Source of the DNA: Victivallales bacterium
Lineage (GTDB): Bacteria; Verrucomicrobiota; Lentisphaeria; Oligosphaerales; Lenti-02
DNA length: 32,936 nucleotides
Reading direction: 5' to 3'
Assembly (NCBI GenBank): GCA_003245525.1
Contig: QKCY01000447.1
Coordinates: 1 to 32,936 of the forward strand
How positions within the stretch are numbered: the first letter of the stretch is position 1; each line of letters starts with the position of its first letter. The notes under the pieces were generated by a model. The model was not told the DNA's origin. It worked only from the letters and a program-made list of their open reading frames with translations, and searched no databases. Shown here one piece after another: positions 24,874 to 32,936 of this stretch. Position numbers and translations under genes: made by a program.

Positions 24874-25647
24874 TCATTCTGCATTTCCCAGCCATTGGCG
24901 GAGTGTTTCCGCGTCGGCGAGGAGTTGCTCGGGGCGGTCGTCGCGGACGAATTCGAGCAGGGCGTAGCGGTCGCCGGGTGCCTGGTTGGCGAGGGCCAGG
25001 AAGGAGCTCCAGCAGTCGGCTCCGGCGGCGAGGGGTTCCCGGCTGCGCTTGCCGTCCTGGACCACCCAGTGGAAGACATGCAGGTTGGTCAGGATGGGCA
25101 GCAGGGAGGTGAGCCCCGCTTCGCAGTAGCCGGTGGGCTGGGCTACCGGCGGCTGCCAGTAGGCGCGGAGGTTGGGATGATCCACCTCGCGGTAGAGGGC
25201 GAGGGCGGAATCGTTGGTGTCGGTCAGGGTGCCGCCGTGGAATTCGCAGGCCACGACGATACCGGCAGCGGCGGCGGCCGCCGCAATGTGGCGGAGGTCG
25301 GCAACCACTTGGGCGCGCTGTTCGGCGGTGGTATCGGCGGAACCGCGCTTCCCGGCCCAGACCCGGATCAGGGGCGCACCCAACGCCTGGGCGCTGGCCA
25401 GCACGTCGGCAAAGGTGGGGTTGTCGATGGTCTCGCCGACCCGGTAGTAGGAGCCGTAGGCGGCGACGGTCAGGCCCGCCGCCACGGTGGCTTGGCCCAC
25501 TTCGCGGGCGATCTCCAGGTTGCCGTGGGGCACATGGACGTCGCCGCCCCATTCGATGCCGGACAGACCGCCTTTCACGCAGAGATCGATGATCTGGGCG
25601 GGCGAGAGCGAGCGGAAACTGATGGAGACGAGTCCGGGCCGGATCAT
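24874..25647 (-). CDS. Sugar phosphate isomerase/epimerase (xylose-isomerase-like TIM barrel)
   Basis: LVSISFRSLSPAQIIDLCVKGGLSGIEWGGDVHVPHGN...ACEFHGGTLTDTNDSALALYREVDHPNLRAYWQPP. Confidence 0.87.
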   Translation of the reverse strand: MIRPGLVSISFRSLSPAQIIDLCVKGGLSGIEWGGDVHVPHGNLEIAREVGQATVAAGLTVAAYGSYYRVGETIDNPTFADVLASAQALGAPLIRVWAGKRGSADTTAEQRAQVVADLRHIAAAAAAAGIVVACEFHGGTLTDTNDSALALYREVDHPNLRAYWQPPVAQPTGYCEAGLTSLLPILTNLHVFHWVVQDGKRSREPLAAGADCWSSFLALANQAPGDRYALLEFVRDDRPEQLLADAETLRQWLGNAE

Positions 25648-25657
25648 GGCAAATCCT

Positions 25658-26656
25658 CTAGGCGAGCTTGGCGGCGAGTTCGCGGGTCACCTGCCACTGG
25701 AGCGGTTCGCCGTTCAGGTAGCGACGGCACTCGTCCACCGCGTACTGGCCCATGCGGCGGCACTCGTTGTTCATCGAGCCCGCGATGTGGGGGGTCAGAA
25801 TCACGTTGGGGAGAGTGTAGAGGGGCGAATCCGGGGCCGGGGGCTCGGGGTAGGTGACGTCGAGCAGGGCGAAGAGATCGGGCCGGGCGGCGAGCACTTC
25901 GATCATGGCCGGTTCGTCCACCACGGCCCCGCGGGCGGTGTTGATGAAGGTCGCGCCTTCCTTCATGGCCCGGAAGTGCTCGCCCTTGATCATCTTCTCG
26001 GTCTCCTTCAGCCAGGGCGTGTGCAGGCTGACCACGTCGGCGCGGGCAAAGGCCTCGTCCAAGGAGACCAGTTCCACGCCGAGGTCGGCGGCGGCCTGGG
26101 GGTCGATGAAGGGATCGTAGGCGATCACGTTCACGTCGAAGCGCTTGAGGTGTTCGCAGACGCCCCGGCCGATCATGCCGAGGGAAATGAGGGCGACCGT
26201 GCTGCCGTAGGCGCCGGGCACGGGGTCCTTGCGCGGGTACTTGCCGTCGCGCTTGATGGTCAGGGCAAACTGCCAGCCGTGCTTGAGGCTGAAGAGAATC
26301 TGGGAGAGGGTGTATTCGATCACCGGGATGGCGTTCGCGCCCCAGGAACTGGTGACCACGATGCCCCGGTTCCAGAGGTCGTCGGTGACCATGCCCTTGA
26401 CCGAACCGGCCCCGTAGAACACCGCCTTCAGATTGGGGGCGGCGGCGAGGAACTCGGCGTCCATTTTGGGCGCGCCCCAGCCGGAGAAGATGACCTTGAC
26501 GTCGGCCAGCAGGGAGGGGTTTTCCTTGACCGAGGCGGCGGTTTGGGGGAGGGCGTAGATCTCGACCATCTCGTCGATGGCGGCGCGCTCCTTAGGACCG
26601 TAGATCAGGGAATAGCTGCCTTCGTTGAGAACGAAAAGGGCTTTGGGCAGGGCCAT
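25658..26656 (-). CDS. D-isomer-specific 2-hydroxyacid dehydrogenase family protein
   Basis: VALISLGMIGRGVCEHLKRFDVNVIAYDPF, DVVSLHTPWLKETEKMIKGEHFRAMKEGATFINTARGAVVDEPAMIEVL, PNVILTPHIAGS. Confidence 0.93.
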   Translation of the reverse strand: MALPKALFVLNEGSYSLIYGPKERAAIDEMVEIYALPQTAASVKENPSLLADVKVIFSGWGAPKMDAEFLAAAPNLKAVFYGAGSVKGMVTDDLWNRGIVVTSSWGANAIPVIEYTLSQILFSLKHGWQFALTIKRDGKYPRKDPVPGAYGSTVALISLGMIGRGVCEHLKRFDVNVIAYDPFIDPQAAADLGVELVSLDEAFARADVVSLHTPWLKETEKMIKGEHFRAMKEGATFINTARGAVVDEPAMIEVLAARPDLFALLDVTYPEPPAPDSPLYTLPNVILTPHIAGSMNNECRRMGQYAVDECRRYLNGEPLQWQVTRELAAKLA

Positions 26657-26725
26657 GATGGGAATCTCCGCGTAAATAGGATTGCTGGCCGCAATATAGA
26701 CTCTCGTGCCCGGATCGCTCGGTGT

Positions 26726-29700
26726 CTATCGTTCGACTCGCCAGGAGCCGGGACGGCCGCCGATTTCGGCGTAGGTCCAGCCCTCGCGGCGGGTGAGCTT
26801 GGCGGCGGTACCGTCGGTCGCGGAGACGATGGCTTTGACCTCGCCGGGCAAGCCCACGGTGATCGTCTCGGTCATGGGGACCGGCGTGAGCAATTCTCCC
26901 GCGTCGGTACGGTGACAGACTATGGCTCCGTTGGTGGCCAGGGTCGGGAAGCGCAGCACGCGGCGGTCACGATTCAGCCCCGCCCGATAGGGAGCTGCGT
27001 CGCAACCGGGAGGGAAGGGACTGGCGCTGGGCGCGAAGCGGAGGGTGTTGTCGGCCAGGATGGTCACCGTGCCGAGGGTAAGGGTGTCGCCGCCGGGAAC
27101 CAGTTCCTCCCGGCCACCTTCGCCGTAGAGGCCCACCTGCATGGTGAAGGAGCGGCTGTTCAGTGTCTCGGGAATCTGCAGGTCAAAGGGACCATCCATG
27201 ATGCTCTGTCCTGGCCGCCAGGTAGTGGTGGCGGATTTGGGGCGGTGATCGCTCTGGAAGGCGATGGTTTCGTCGGTCCGGAAGTGCCAGAACACCTTCA
27301 GGTCCCGGCTCGCGGTGCGTTGCGGTTGCCAGCGCACGGCAACCCGGAAACGATGGGCGCCCAGATCCTCGAATTGCACCGCCTTCGCCAGGATGCCAGC
27401 GGCTTGCGGCGGTGCCCAGGCTTCCGAACGGGCGTCGGCGTAGACCACGTCGTCGTATGCCGCATAGTCGGCGCGCTGGCCATCCACCAATGCCGTCCAG
27501 GCGGTGGCGCGGGGACCGCGGGTGAACGTGCCGTACTGGGGTAGAGTTTGCCCGGCATAGGGGAAGTCAGCCGAACCCGAGTTCACCACCACTTCCTGCT
27601 GGCCGTCGTAGACGACGCGCAGGTGTTCGCTGGCCCCGTGCCGGGCGGCGGTGCCGCCGTCCAGCCAATGGCCGTTCCGTTCGTACTGCAGGTAGCGGAC
27701 TGGCTGGCTGGTGTAGGCGCGGGCAAAGGCCTGCATGAGATAGAACTCGCGGACCACGGCATGGGTGCTGCGCAGGGTCTGCTTGCCGATGAAACCAGTA
27801 CGGCCGAAGGCCACGGTCATGGCCCGGTACTTGTCCCGCTCAAGATCGGTCATGAGGTAGGCGGCCCACCCGGCCCCGTAGCCCCAGTCCAGCCAGCGCT
27901 CGTAGTAGCTCATGCCGTGGTTCGACATCTTGACGTGGGTTCGGAGCAGTTCGGTGGCGGGCAGGAAGGGGTAGCGTTCGATGGCTTTGCCCATGGAGGT
28001 GCCGCCGTCATAGACGCCCGCCATCAGCTTGTCTGCCGCCTCGAAGAAGACCGGGCCGCCGTAGAGTTCGCGGTCGTAGTTGCAGAGGCGGCGGGTCTGC
28101 TCGTGGGTGTAGCGGATCATGCCTGCGTCCGGGACATTCGCGTCGAAATCGATCTTCCAGGTGGGCATGATGTCGTGATAGGCGGCGGTGCAGCCGTAAC
28201 GCCGCTCCGCCTCGGGGCTGAAACGCTGGGCGTAGTCGAGCAGGAGCGAGGGCTTGAGGATGAAGGCGTCCACCGGTCCGGCGGCGTAGCCAGGTACCTT
28301 CTTGCCGTCGGGCAGCAGGGCGCAGTCGGTTTCGCGGAAACTCTCGGCGTTGGGGTAGTAGTCGTAGAAGTTCTCGTGGACGCAGAACCGGTGCCCGAGC
28401 CGTCTGGCGGTGTCGGCCAGTTGCCGCAACCCCGCGTCCCCGCCCTGTCTGGCGTTGGCGGGCATGACGTCGGGATAGGTCCGGTCGTAGCCGTCCCGCT
28501 GCCAGACGTGCTTGATGATGAGGAAATGGTCGAGTCCATAGCCCGCCATCTGCTCCAGCCACGCCACATCGTCCGCAAAACCGCCACTCCAGAGATCGAG
28601 CATGACCCGGCCAGCGAACTCGGGCAGGAAGGGGGAGGGGGCATGGGGCACGTTGGGGATGGTCTCCTCGTAGCGGGTGGAGACGGTCAACGCATAGCGG
28701 TCGAACAGGGGATTGCGCGAGCCGTCGGTGCGCGGGGAGTAGTCGTTGCCGCGCGTCCCGACGGAACTGGCGTTTGAGTGCCAGGGATCGGTCATCAGGG
28801 AAGCATAGGCACGGGAATCGGGGTAGTAGGTGGTGGGTGTGATCTCGTAGACGCAGGGAACCGGTACCCCGCCGCGCCGTTCGATGGTGCTCCCCGCAAA
28901 GAGGTCGGCGGCGGCCTGCAATTCGATCACCAGCGACTTGCGCAGGGGCCGGACGCGCAGGGAAAGGGGAAGGGATTCGCCGCCAGCCTGTACCGCGAGC
29001 TGCCAGTGGACAGCGCCATCCTCCAGCCGTTCCGCCTGCGTGACCTGCACCGTGTCGACGTCGACGGGCTTGCGGTTTGCCAGCGGACGGAAGGCCAGCC
29101 GGAAGGGAAGCGGTTCGATGGTCTGGCCATTGACGGTGATCTGGAACGCCAGTGTCTTGGCGGGCAGCAGCTCATAGACGATGGCGTCGGTTGCATCGGT
29201 GAAGGAGAAACGGGCGGTCTGGCCGAGGAGTTCGGTCTGGCTCCGCACCGGACCGAGCGGGGTGGGGGCGAAATCGCGGGCTTCGGGACCGGAAAGGGGA
29301 CCGAGATCGACCTGCGCCGCCTGTTCGGCATGGGTGAATTCAGCGGCCAGCGCGGCGGCTTGCCGGGCCTTGGCCTGGGCTTCGGCGGCGGCAATCTGTC
29401 TGGGCGTACCCGCGACGAGGTCCGCCCGGTACCACAAGGACCAGTCGTCGCGGGTGTTCTGGTTGGGGCCGGGGTCCACGGTCAGACGGAGCGCAACGGT
29501 CTGTCCGGCGTAGGCCGCGAGATCAACGGTGAACTCGCGGGGTTCCTTCCAGGTGCAGAGGGTCTGGAACCCCTCCTTCCCATCGATCAGCACCCGATAG
29601 GTGACCCCGTCGCTGTCCGGCGCATCCCGGCGGAGGGCGACGGCGAGTTGCAGTTCCAGTGGGTGGACGCCAGGCAAGGCCAGGGGGAACTCGGCAAAGG

Positions 29701-29971
29701 TGGTGCCGGGACCTTTCGCGTAGGGGCAGTGCATGAACACGGCGCGCCGTCCGTTCTCGGGGGCTCCGAAGTACTGGAATGCCGCCCCGCTGGCCCGGTC
29801 GGCCCCCTGCCAATACTCGCCCAGGATGGTCTCTTGTGTGGCACTGAACAGGCGGTAGCCTACCGTGGCTCGCAAGTCGTCGAGCAGGCGGGTGACTCCC
29901 GGCTCCACCGGCTGCGGAGACAAGGCGAAGAGGGAGGTGGCGAACAGGGCGGCGAGGATGGACAGGCGCAT
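26726..29971 (-). CDS. Large secreted glycoside hydrolase-like protein (1081 aa), family uncertain
   Basis: Signal peptide MRLSILAALFATSLFALS; NPCBM-like N-terminal segment; TIM-barrel-like RVMLDLWSGGFADDVAWLEQMAGYGLDHFLIIKHVWQRDGYDRTYPDVMPAN...RFCVHENFYDYYPN; start corrected from the overextended 1435-aa ORF. Confidence 0.7.
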   Translation of the reverse strand: MRLSILAALFATSLFALSPQPVEPGVTRLLDDLRATVGYRLFSATQETILGEYWQGADRASGAAFQYFGAPENGRRAVFMHCPYAKGPGTTFAEFPLALPGVHPLELQLAVALRRDAPDSDGVTYRVLIDGKEGFQTLCTWKEPREFTVDLAAYAGQTVALRLTVDPGPNQNTRDDWSLWYRADLVAGTPRQIAAAEAQAKARQAAALAAEFTHAEQAAQVDLGPLSGPEARDFAPTPLGPVRSQTELLGQTARFSFTDATDAIVYELLPAKTLAFQITVNGQTIEPLPFRLAFRPLANRKPVDVDTVQVTQAERLEDGAVHWQLAVQAGGESLPLSLRVRPLRKSLVIELQAAADLFAGSTIERRGGVPVPCVYEITPTTYYPDSRAYASLMTDPWHSNASSVGTRGNDYSPRTDGSRNPLFDRYALTVSTRYEETIPNVPHAPSPFLPEFAGRVMLDLWSGGFADDVAWLEQMAGYGLDHFLIIKHVWQRDGYDRTYPDVMPANARQGGDAGLRQLADTARRLGHRFCVHENFYDYYPNAESFRETDCALLPDGKKVPGYAAGPVDAFILKPSLLLDYAQRFSPEAERRYGCTAAYHDIMPTWKIDFDANVPDAGMIRYTHEQTRRLCNYDRELYGGPVFFEAADKLMAGVYDGGTSMGKAIERYPFLPATELLRTHVKMSNHGMSYYERWLDWGYGAGWAAYLMTDLERDKYRAMTVAFGRTGFIGKQTLRSTHAVVREFYLMQAFARAYTSQPVRYLQYERNGHWLDGGTAARHGASEHLRVVYDGQQEVVVNSGSADFPYAGQTLPQYGTFTRGPRATAWTALVDGQRADYAAYDDVVYADARSEAWAPPQAAGILAKAVQFEDLGAHRFRVAVRWQPQRTASRDLKVFWHFRTDETIAFQSDHRPKSATTTWRPGQSIMDGPFDLQIPETLNSRSFTMQVGLYGEGGREELVPGGDTLTLGTVTILADNTLRFAPSASPFPPGCDAAPYRAGLNRDRRVLRFPTLATNGAIVCHRTDAGELLTPVPMTETITVGLPGEVKAIVSATDGTAAKLTRREGWTYAEIGGRPGSWRVER

Positions 29972-30112
29972 GGTTTCTCCTGGGCTCCGGGGAACCGTCG
30001 AAGCATACCGTCGCCTCCCGATCCTGCAAGAATCTGGTGGCTGAACGGTGAGAGGCAGGCTAGGTTTGTGCCCAACGGTTGCTGGCGGTGGCCGGAACCG
30101 CATGCGGGAGCC

Positions 30113-30835
30113 ATGATGGATACCTACCGTCTGATGACCTACAACATCCGGCATGGGCTGGGGCTGGACGGCCACCTCGACATGCGGCGCGCGGCGGAGG
30201 CGATCCGGCAGGCGGGGGCCGATCTGGTCGCTGTGCAGGAAGTGGACCGGCACACGGACCGAGTGGCCGGGCGCGACGAGCTGGTGGACCTGATCGAGGG
30301 CACGGAGCTCGGGGGGACCTTCAGCAAGAGTATCGACTTCCGCAACGGCAGTTACGGCAACGCCTTGCTCTACCGCCTGCCGGTGGTGGCCGAGCACCGG
30401 TGCTCCCTTCCCGGGCGCGAACCCCGTTCGGCTCTGGCTTGTGATCTCGGGCTGCCGCAAAACGGATGCCTGCGTTTCGTCGTCGTCCATCTCGATCTGG
30501 ACGACGCCTGTCGCCTGGAGTCGGTGGCGGTTCTGCTCGCCTTCCTGGACAGCCTGCCCCCCATGCCCACGGTCCTGGGCGGCGACTTCAATGCTGTGCC
30601 AGACAGCCCCACCTTGCGGGCGTTTCTCGCGCAAGGTTGGCAGATGGCGGCTGGCGACCAGCGGACGCCCACCTATCCTGCCGATCAGCCCGAGATCCGG
30701 ATCGACTATTTGCTGGCCCGGAACCTGGCGCCCGGCATGGCCTTGTCCCGGGCGCGGGTTGGCGGCGAGCGGCAGGCCTCCGACCACCGCCCGTTGACGG
30801 CGCTCCTGACCGTGGCTGCCCCGGCCCTGCAATAG
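30113..30835 (+). CDS. Endonuclease/exonuclease/phosphatase family protein
   Basis: LMTYNIRHGLGLDGHLDMRRAAEAIRQAGADLVAVQEVDRHTDR, VLGGDFNAVPDSPTL, IDYLLAR, ASDHRPL. Confidence 0.92.
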   Translation: MMDTYRLMTYNIRHGLGLDGHLDMRRAAEAIRQAGADLVAVQEVDRHTDRVAGRDELVDLIEGTELGGTFSKSIDFRNGSYGNALLYRLPVVAEHRCSLPGREPRSALACDLGLPQNGCLRFVVVHLDLDDACRLESVAVLLAFLDSLPPMPTVLGGDFNAVPDSPTLRAFLAQGWQMAAGDQRTPTYPADQPEIRIDYLLARNLAPGMALSRARVGGERQASDHRPLTALLTVAAPALQ

Positions 30836-30854
30836 CGGCATTTCGCCCTGCCTG

Positions 30855-30883
30855 TTGCGGGTTGCCGCAAAGACAGCTATTGT
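30855..30883 (+). promoter_or_regulatory. Putative promoter of the universal stress protein gene
   Basis: TTGCGG-N17-TATTGT; the -35 also forms one arm of the TTGCGG-gttg-CCGCAA hairpin. Confidence 0.4.
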
Positions 30884-30926
30884 CTCAACGGATGGCCCGA
30901 TCATCGTACGGCGGAAGACACAATTC

Positions 30927-31421
30927 ATGTTTGGCTTCAAGACCAAATCAGCATCCGATGCCGAGGCTCCACTCTTCACGAACGTGTTGCTGGTAGTGGA
31001 CGGCTCCGAGCCTTCCGTAGCCGCCGCGAACATGGCGGTCCGGATGGCGGCCCAGCAGGGCTGTTCCCTGACTGCCGTCTATGTGGTCGATACGGCCACC
31101 CTGGACTACCTGCTCCAGATGCGGATTCTCGTAAACCAGGAACGCGAGGGTTTCGAACAGGACCTGGCGAAGACCGGGGCGCGCTACCTGGAGTTCGTGA
31201 CTACCATCGCCCGCAAGCACGGGGCCCAGGTGGAGACCGTTCTCCGCCATGGCAGCATCCATCAGGAGATCCTGAAAGAAGCCCACGCCCGGAATGTGGA
31301 CGCCATCGTGCTGGGTGGCTGGAAGCGGACGATTGCCCGCAAGGACTCTGCCAGCGTCGAGCGCCAGCACATCCTCGACCAAGCCGACTGCCCCGTGATC
31401 GTGGTCAAGGCCGCCGACTAG
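30927..31421 (+). CDS. Universal stress protein (UspA family)
   Basis: NVLLVVDGSEPSVAAANMAVRMAAQQGCSLTAVYVVD...ILKEAHARNVDAIVLGGWKRT...ILDQADCPVIVVKA. Confidence 0.92.
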   Translation: MFGFKTKSASDAEAPLFTNVLLVVDGSEPSVAAANMAVRMAAQQGCSLTAVYVVDTATLDYLLQMRILVNQEREGFEQDLAKTGARYLEFVTTIARKHGAQVETVLRHGSIHQEILKEAHARNVDAIVLGGWKRTIARKDSASVERQHILDQADCPVIVVKAAD

Positions 31422-32936
31422 GGCAAGCGCTCGAAGAGGGCGTAGATCGGCAGGTTGGGCAGTTCCCAACCGGCGACGGTCGATGCGGTCTGCAAGGCGT
31501 CGGTGGAGACGAGTTGCAGTCTGGCCGCAGTGGCGATGCGGACGTTGGCGGCCGGCTCCTCTCCGGTCGCTACCAGAAGCACGAACCGGCGTTCCCCGGC
31601 CCGGAACTCACGCCAGAACACCTCGCCCTCGGCGGCGACGGCTAGGTCTGGTTGCGGCACGAAATCCGCGATGGCGGACCAGATGTCCGCCGGGTTCTCC
31701 GGATTCCGCACCGTGGCGACGATGCCGTTCGCCCCGGGCTGGCCGTAGAGGGACTGGAACGGCTTGCTGTTCAGGTAGAGGACTTCACCGCCGTTCTTCT
31801 CGAAGGTCCGCAGGGCATCGCGGAAGGGGCTGCTGCCGTCCGGGTTGTCGGGCAGGCAACTGTCGAGGAGCAGTAGGCGGCGGCAATCGGTGGCGGCGAG
31901 GTCGCTGGGGCGGAGAGTGGAAACGAGGCGGAAGCTGATGCCATGCGTGTAGAGCTCGCGGCAAACATCCTTCACCTCGGGGCCGGACACTCCGTGCCAG
32001 CGGTCAATGGCGTGATCGCTCACCAGCACGTCGACGGTACTCTCGCGGTGGCTGACGATGGCGTCCAGCCGCTCCCATTCCCCATAGGTCTCCTTCACGG
32101 CCTGGTAGGTGCTCTTGGGCTTGCGGTCGGCGGTTAGGATGCCCCAGTAGTCTTCGCCCGTATCCGGCGCTTTGGGGTCCTTGCCGTGCCACCACTCGTC
32201 GCAGTAGACGAAGGGGAAGATGCCCTTGACTTCGCTGTGCAGGAGGAGGGCCCAGAGCATCTGCCGCATGAGCCGGTCGGCCACGGCGGGATCGGGAAAA
32301 CGGTTGGTGTTGATCCCGGTTTCAGTCAGCAGAATCGGGCGGGCGGGGCCGATCCGGCGCGAGAGCCGGACGCAGTAGCCCAGCCAGTTCCTGTCCCAGT
32401 GGTAGTAGAGATTGTCGCCCTGGAGTTCGAGGAAGGGCAGGTCGGCATCCTCGGTGGCGGCGTCCCAGCGGCTGCCGCAGAGCAGGGCGTAGGTGACCGG
32501 GGTGGTGGGATCGACGGCGCGAATGGCATCATGCCCCGCCTTCAGGTACGCGCCAAAGGCCTCGCGCTGGAACCGCCACCACTCCCAGAACAGCAACGTG
32601 TCCTTCTGGCCGGTGGGGGGCATGATCGCCGCGAAACTGGCGTCGTCCTGGCCGGTGAGCCGCTGCCAGGTGGCGATGTCGCCGAACCGCTGCTCCAGAT
32701 TCCGGCGGAAGGCGGCGAGGGTGGGCTCGTCGAAGCCCTGGTACTGGTACTTGCCCTCCTTGTTCGTCCCGACCCAGCTATACTCGTTGCCGAGGTTGTA
32801 GGCGGCGAGTCCCGGTACGCCCTTCAGGGCTTCGGCGAGAGCCGTTCCCCGTTCGGCAATGGTGCGCAGCGACTCGGGATCCACGTAGGCCACATGCCCG
32901 GTCTTGCCGTCGGCAAAGGTCATGCGGGGAGCCTTG
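31418..32936 (-). CDS. GH42/clan GH-A-like glycoside hydrolase, 5' truncated by the window edge
   Basis: GLAAYNLGNEYSWVG (NE acid/base), PILLTETGINTNRF (nucleophile E), C-terminal glutamine-amidotransferase-like DALRTFEKNGGEVLYLNSKP; reading frame open past 32923. Confidence 0.78.
   Translation of the reverse strand, partial: KAPRMTFADGKTGHVAYVDPESLRTIAERGTALAEALKGVPGLAAYNLGNEYSWVGTNKEGKYQYQGFDEPTLAAFRRNLEQRFGDIATWQRLTGQDDASFAAIMPPTGQKDTLLFWEWWRFQREAFGAYLKAGHDAIRAVDPTTPVTYALLCGSRWDAATEDADLPFLELQGDNLYYHWDRNWLGYCVRLSRRIGPARPILLTETGINTNRFPDPAVADRLMRQMLWALLLHSEVKGIFPFVYCDEWWHGKDPKAPDTGEDYWGILTADRKPKSTYQAVKETYGEWERLDAIVSHRESTVDVLVSDHAIDRWHGVSGPEVKDVCRELYTHGISFRLVSTLRPSDLAATDCRRLLLLDSCLPDNPDGSSPFRDALRTFEKNGGEVLYLNSKPFQSLYGQPGANGIVATVRNPENPADIWSAIADFVPQPDLAVAAEGEVFWREFRAGERRFVLLVATGEEPAANVRIATAARLQLVSTDALQTASTVAGWELPNLPIYALFERLP

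Noticed and set aside
24374-24967. Collagen-like plus-strand translation MGSMGTVGPMGPMGG
   Set aside because: Translation of the 9-nt minisatellite within a shadow ORF; no RBS or coherent protein.
25487-27544. 685-aa plus-strand ORF
   Set aside because: Shadow ORF antisense to the hydroxyacid dehydrogenase and the large hydrolase genes.
29972-31033. N-terminal extension of the 1435-aa ORF
   Set aside because: Antisense to the endonuclease/exonuclease/phosphatase gene and start of the USP gene; signal peptide begins at 29971.

Overview
High-GC bacterial chromosomal window, probably PVC-like (Lentisphaerae/Verrucomicrobia); the taxonomic guess is inference from gene content only. It holds a housekeeping block: a group-2-type sigma-70 factor followed by rpsU (which the ORF track missed), mfd, obgE, upp and a uracil permease. 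It also holds several carbohydrate-related genes: an L-fucose/arabinose-isomerase-like protein, large secreted clan GH-A-type proteins, a DUF4091/GH123-like protein, a sugar isomerase/epimerase, a 2-hydroxyacid dehydrogenase and a URO-D-family protein. A compact metal-homeostasis neighbourhood lies at about 13.5-17.4 kb: an LbtU-like outer-membrane porin, a small Cys-containing protein, a DtxR/MntR-type regulator and a DmeF-like CDF exporter. The most interesting signals are (i) a 20-nt motif, 19/20 identical, upstream of both the DtxR-type regulator and the CDF exporter, plus a palindrome overlapping a TATAAT -10 upstream of the small protein gene, which together suggest an undescribed local metal regulon; (ii) a terminator-like hairpin just upstream of the porin start codon; (iii) several distinct families of intergenic palindromic repeats, one forming a MITE-like nested inverted-repeat element and another apparently supplying an intrinsic terminator. 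No CRISPR array, tRNA, rRNA, transposase or phage gene was seen. All functional calls come from reading the sequence; no database search was run.
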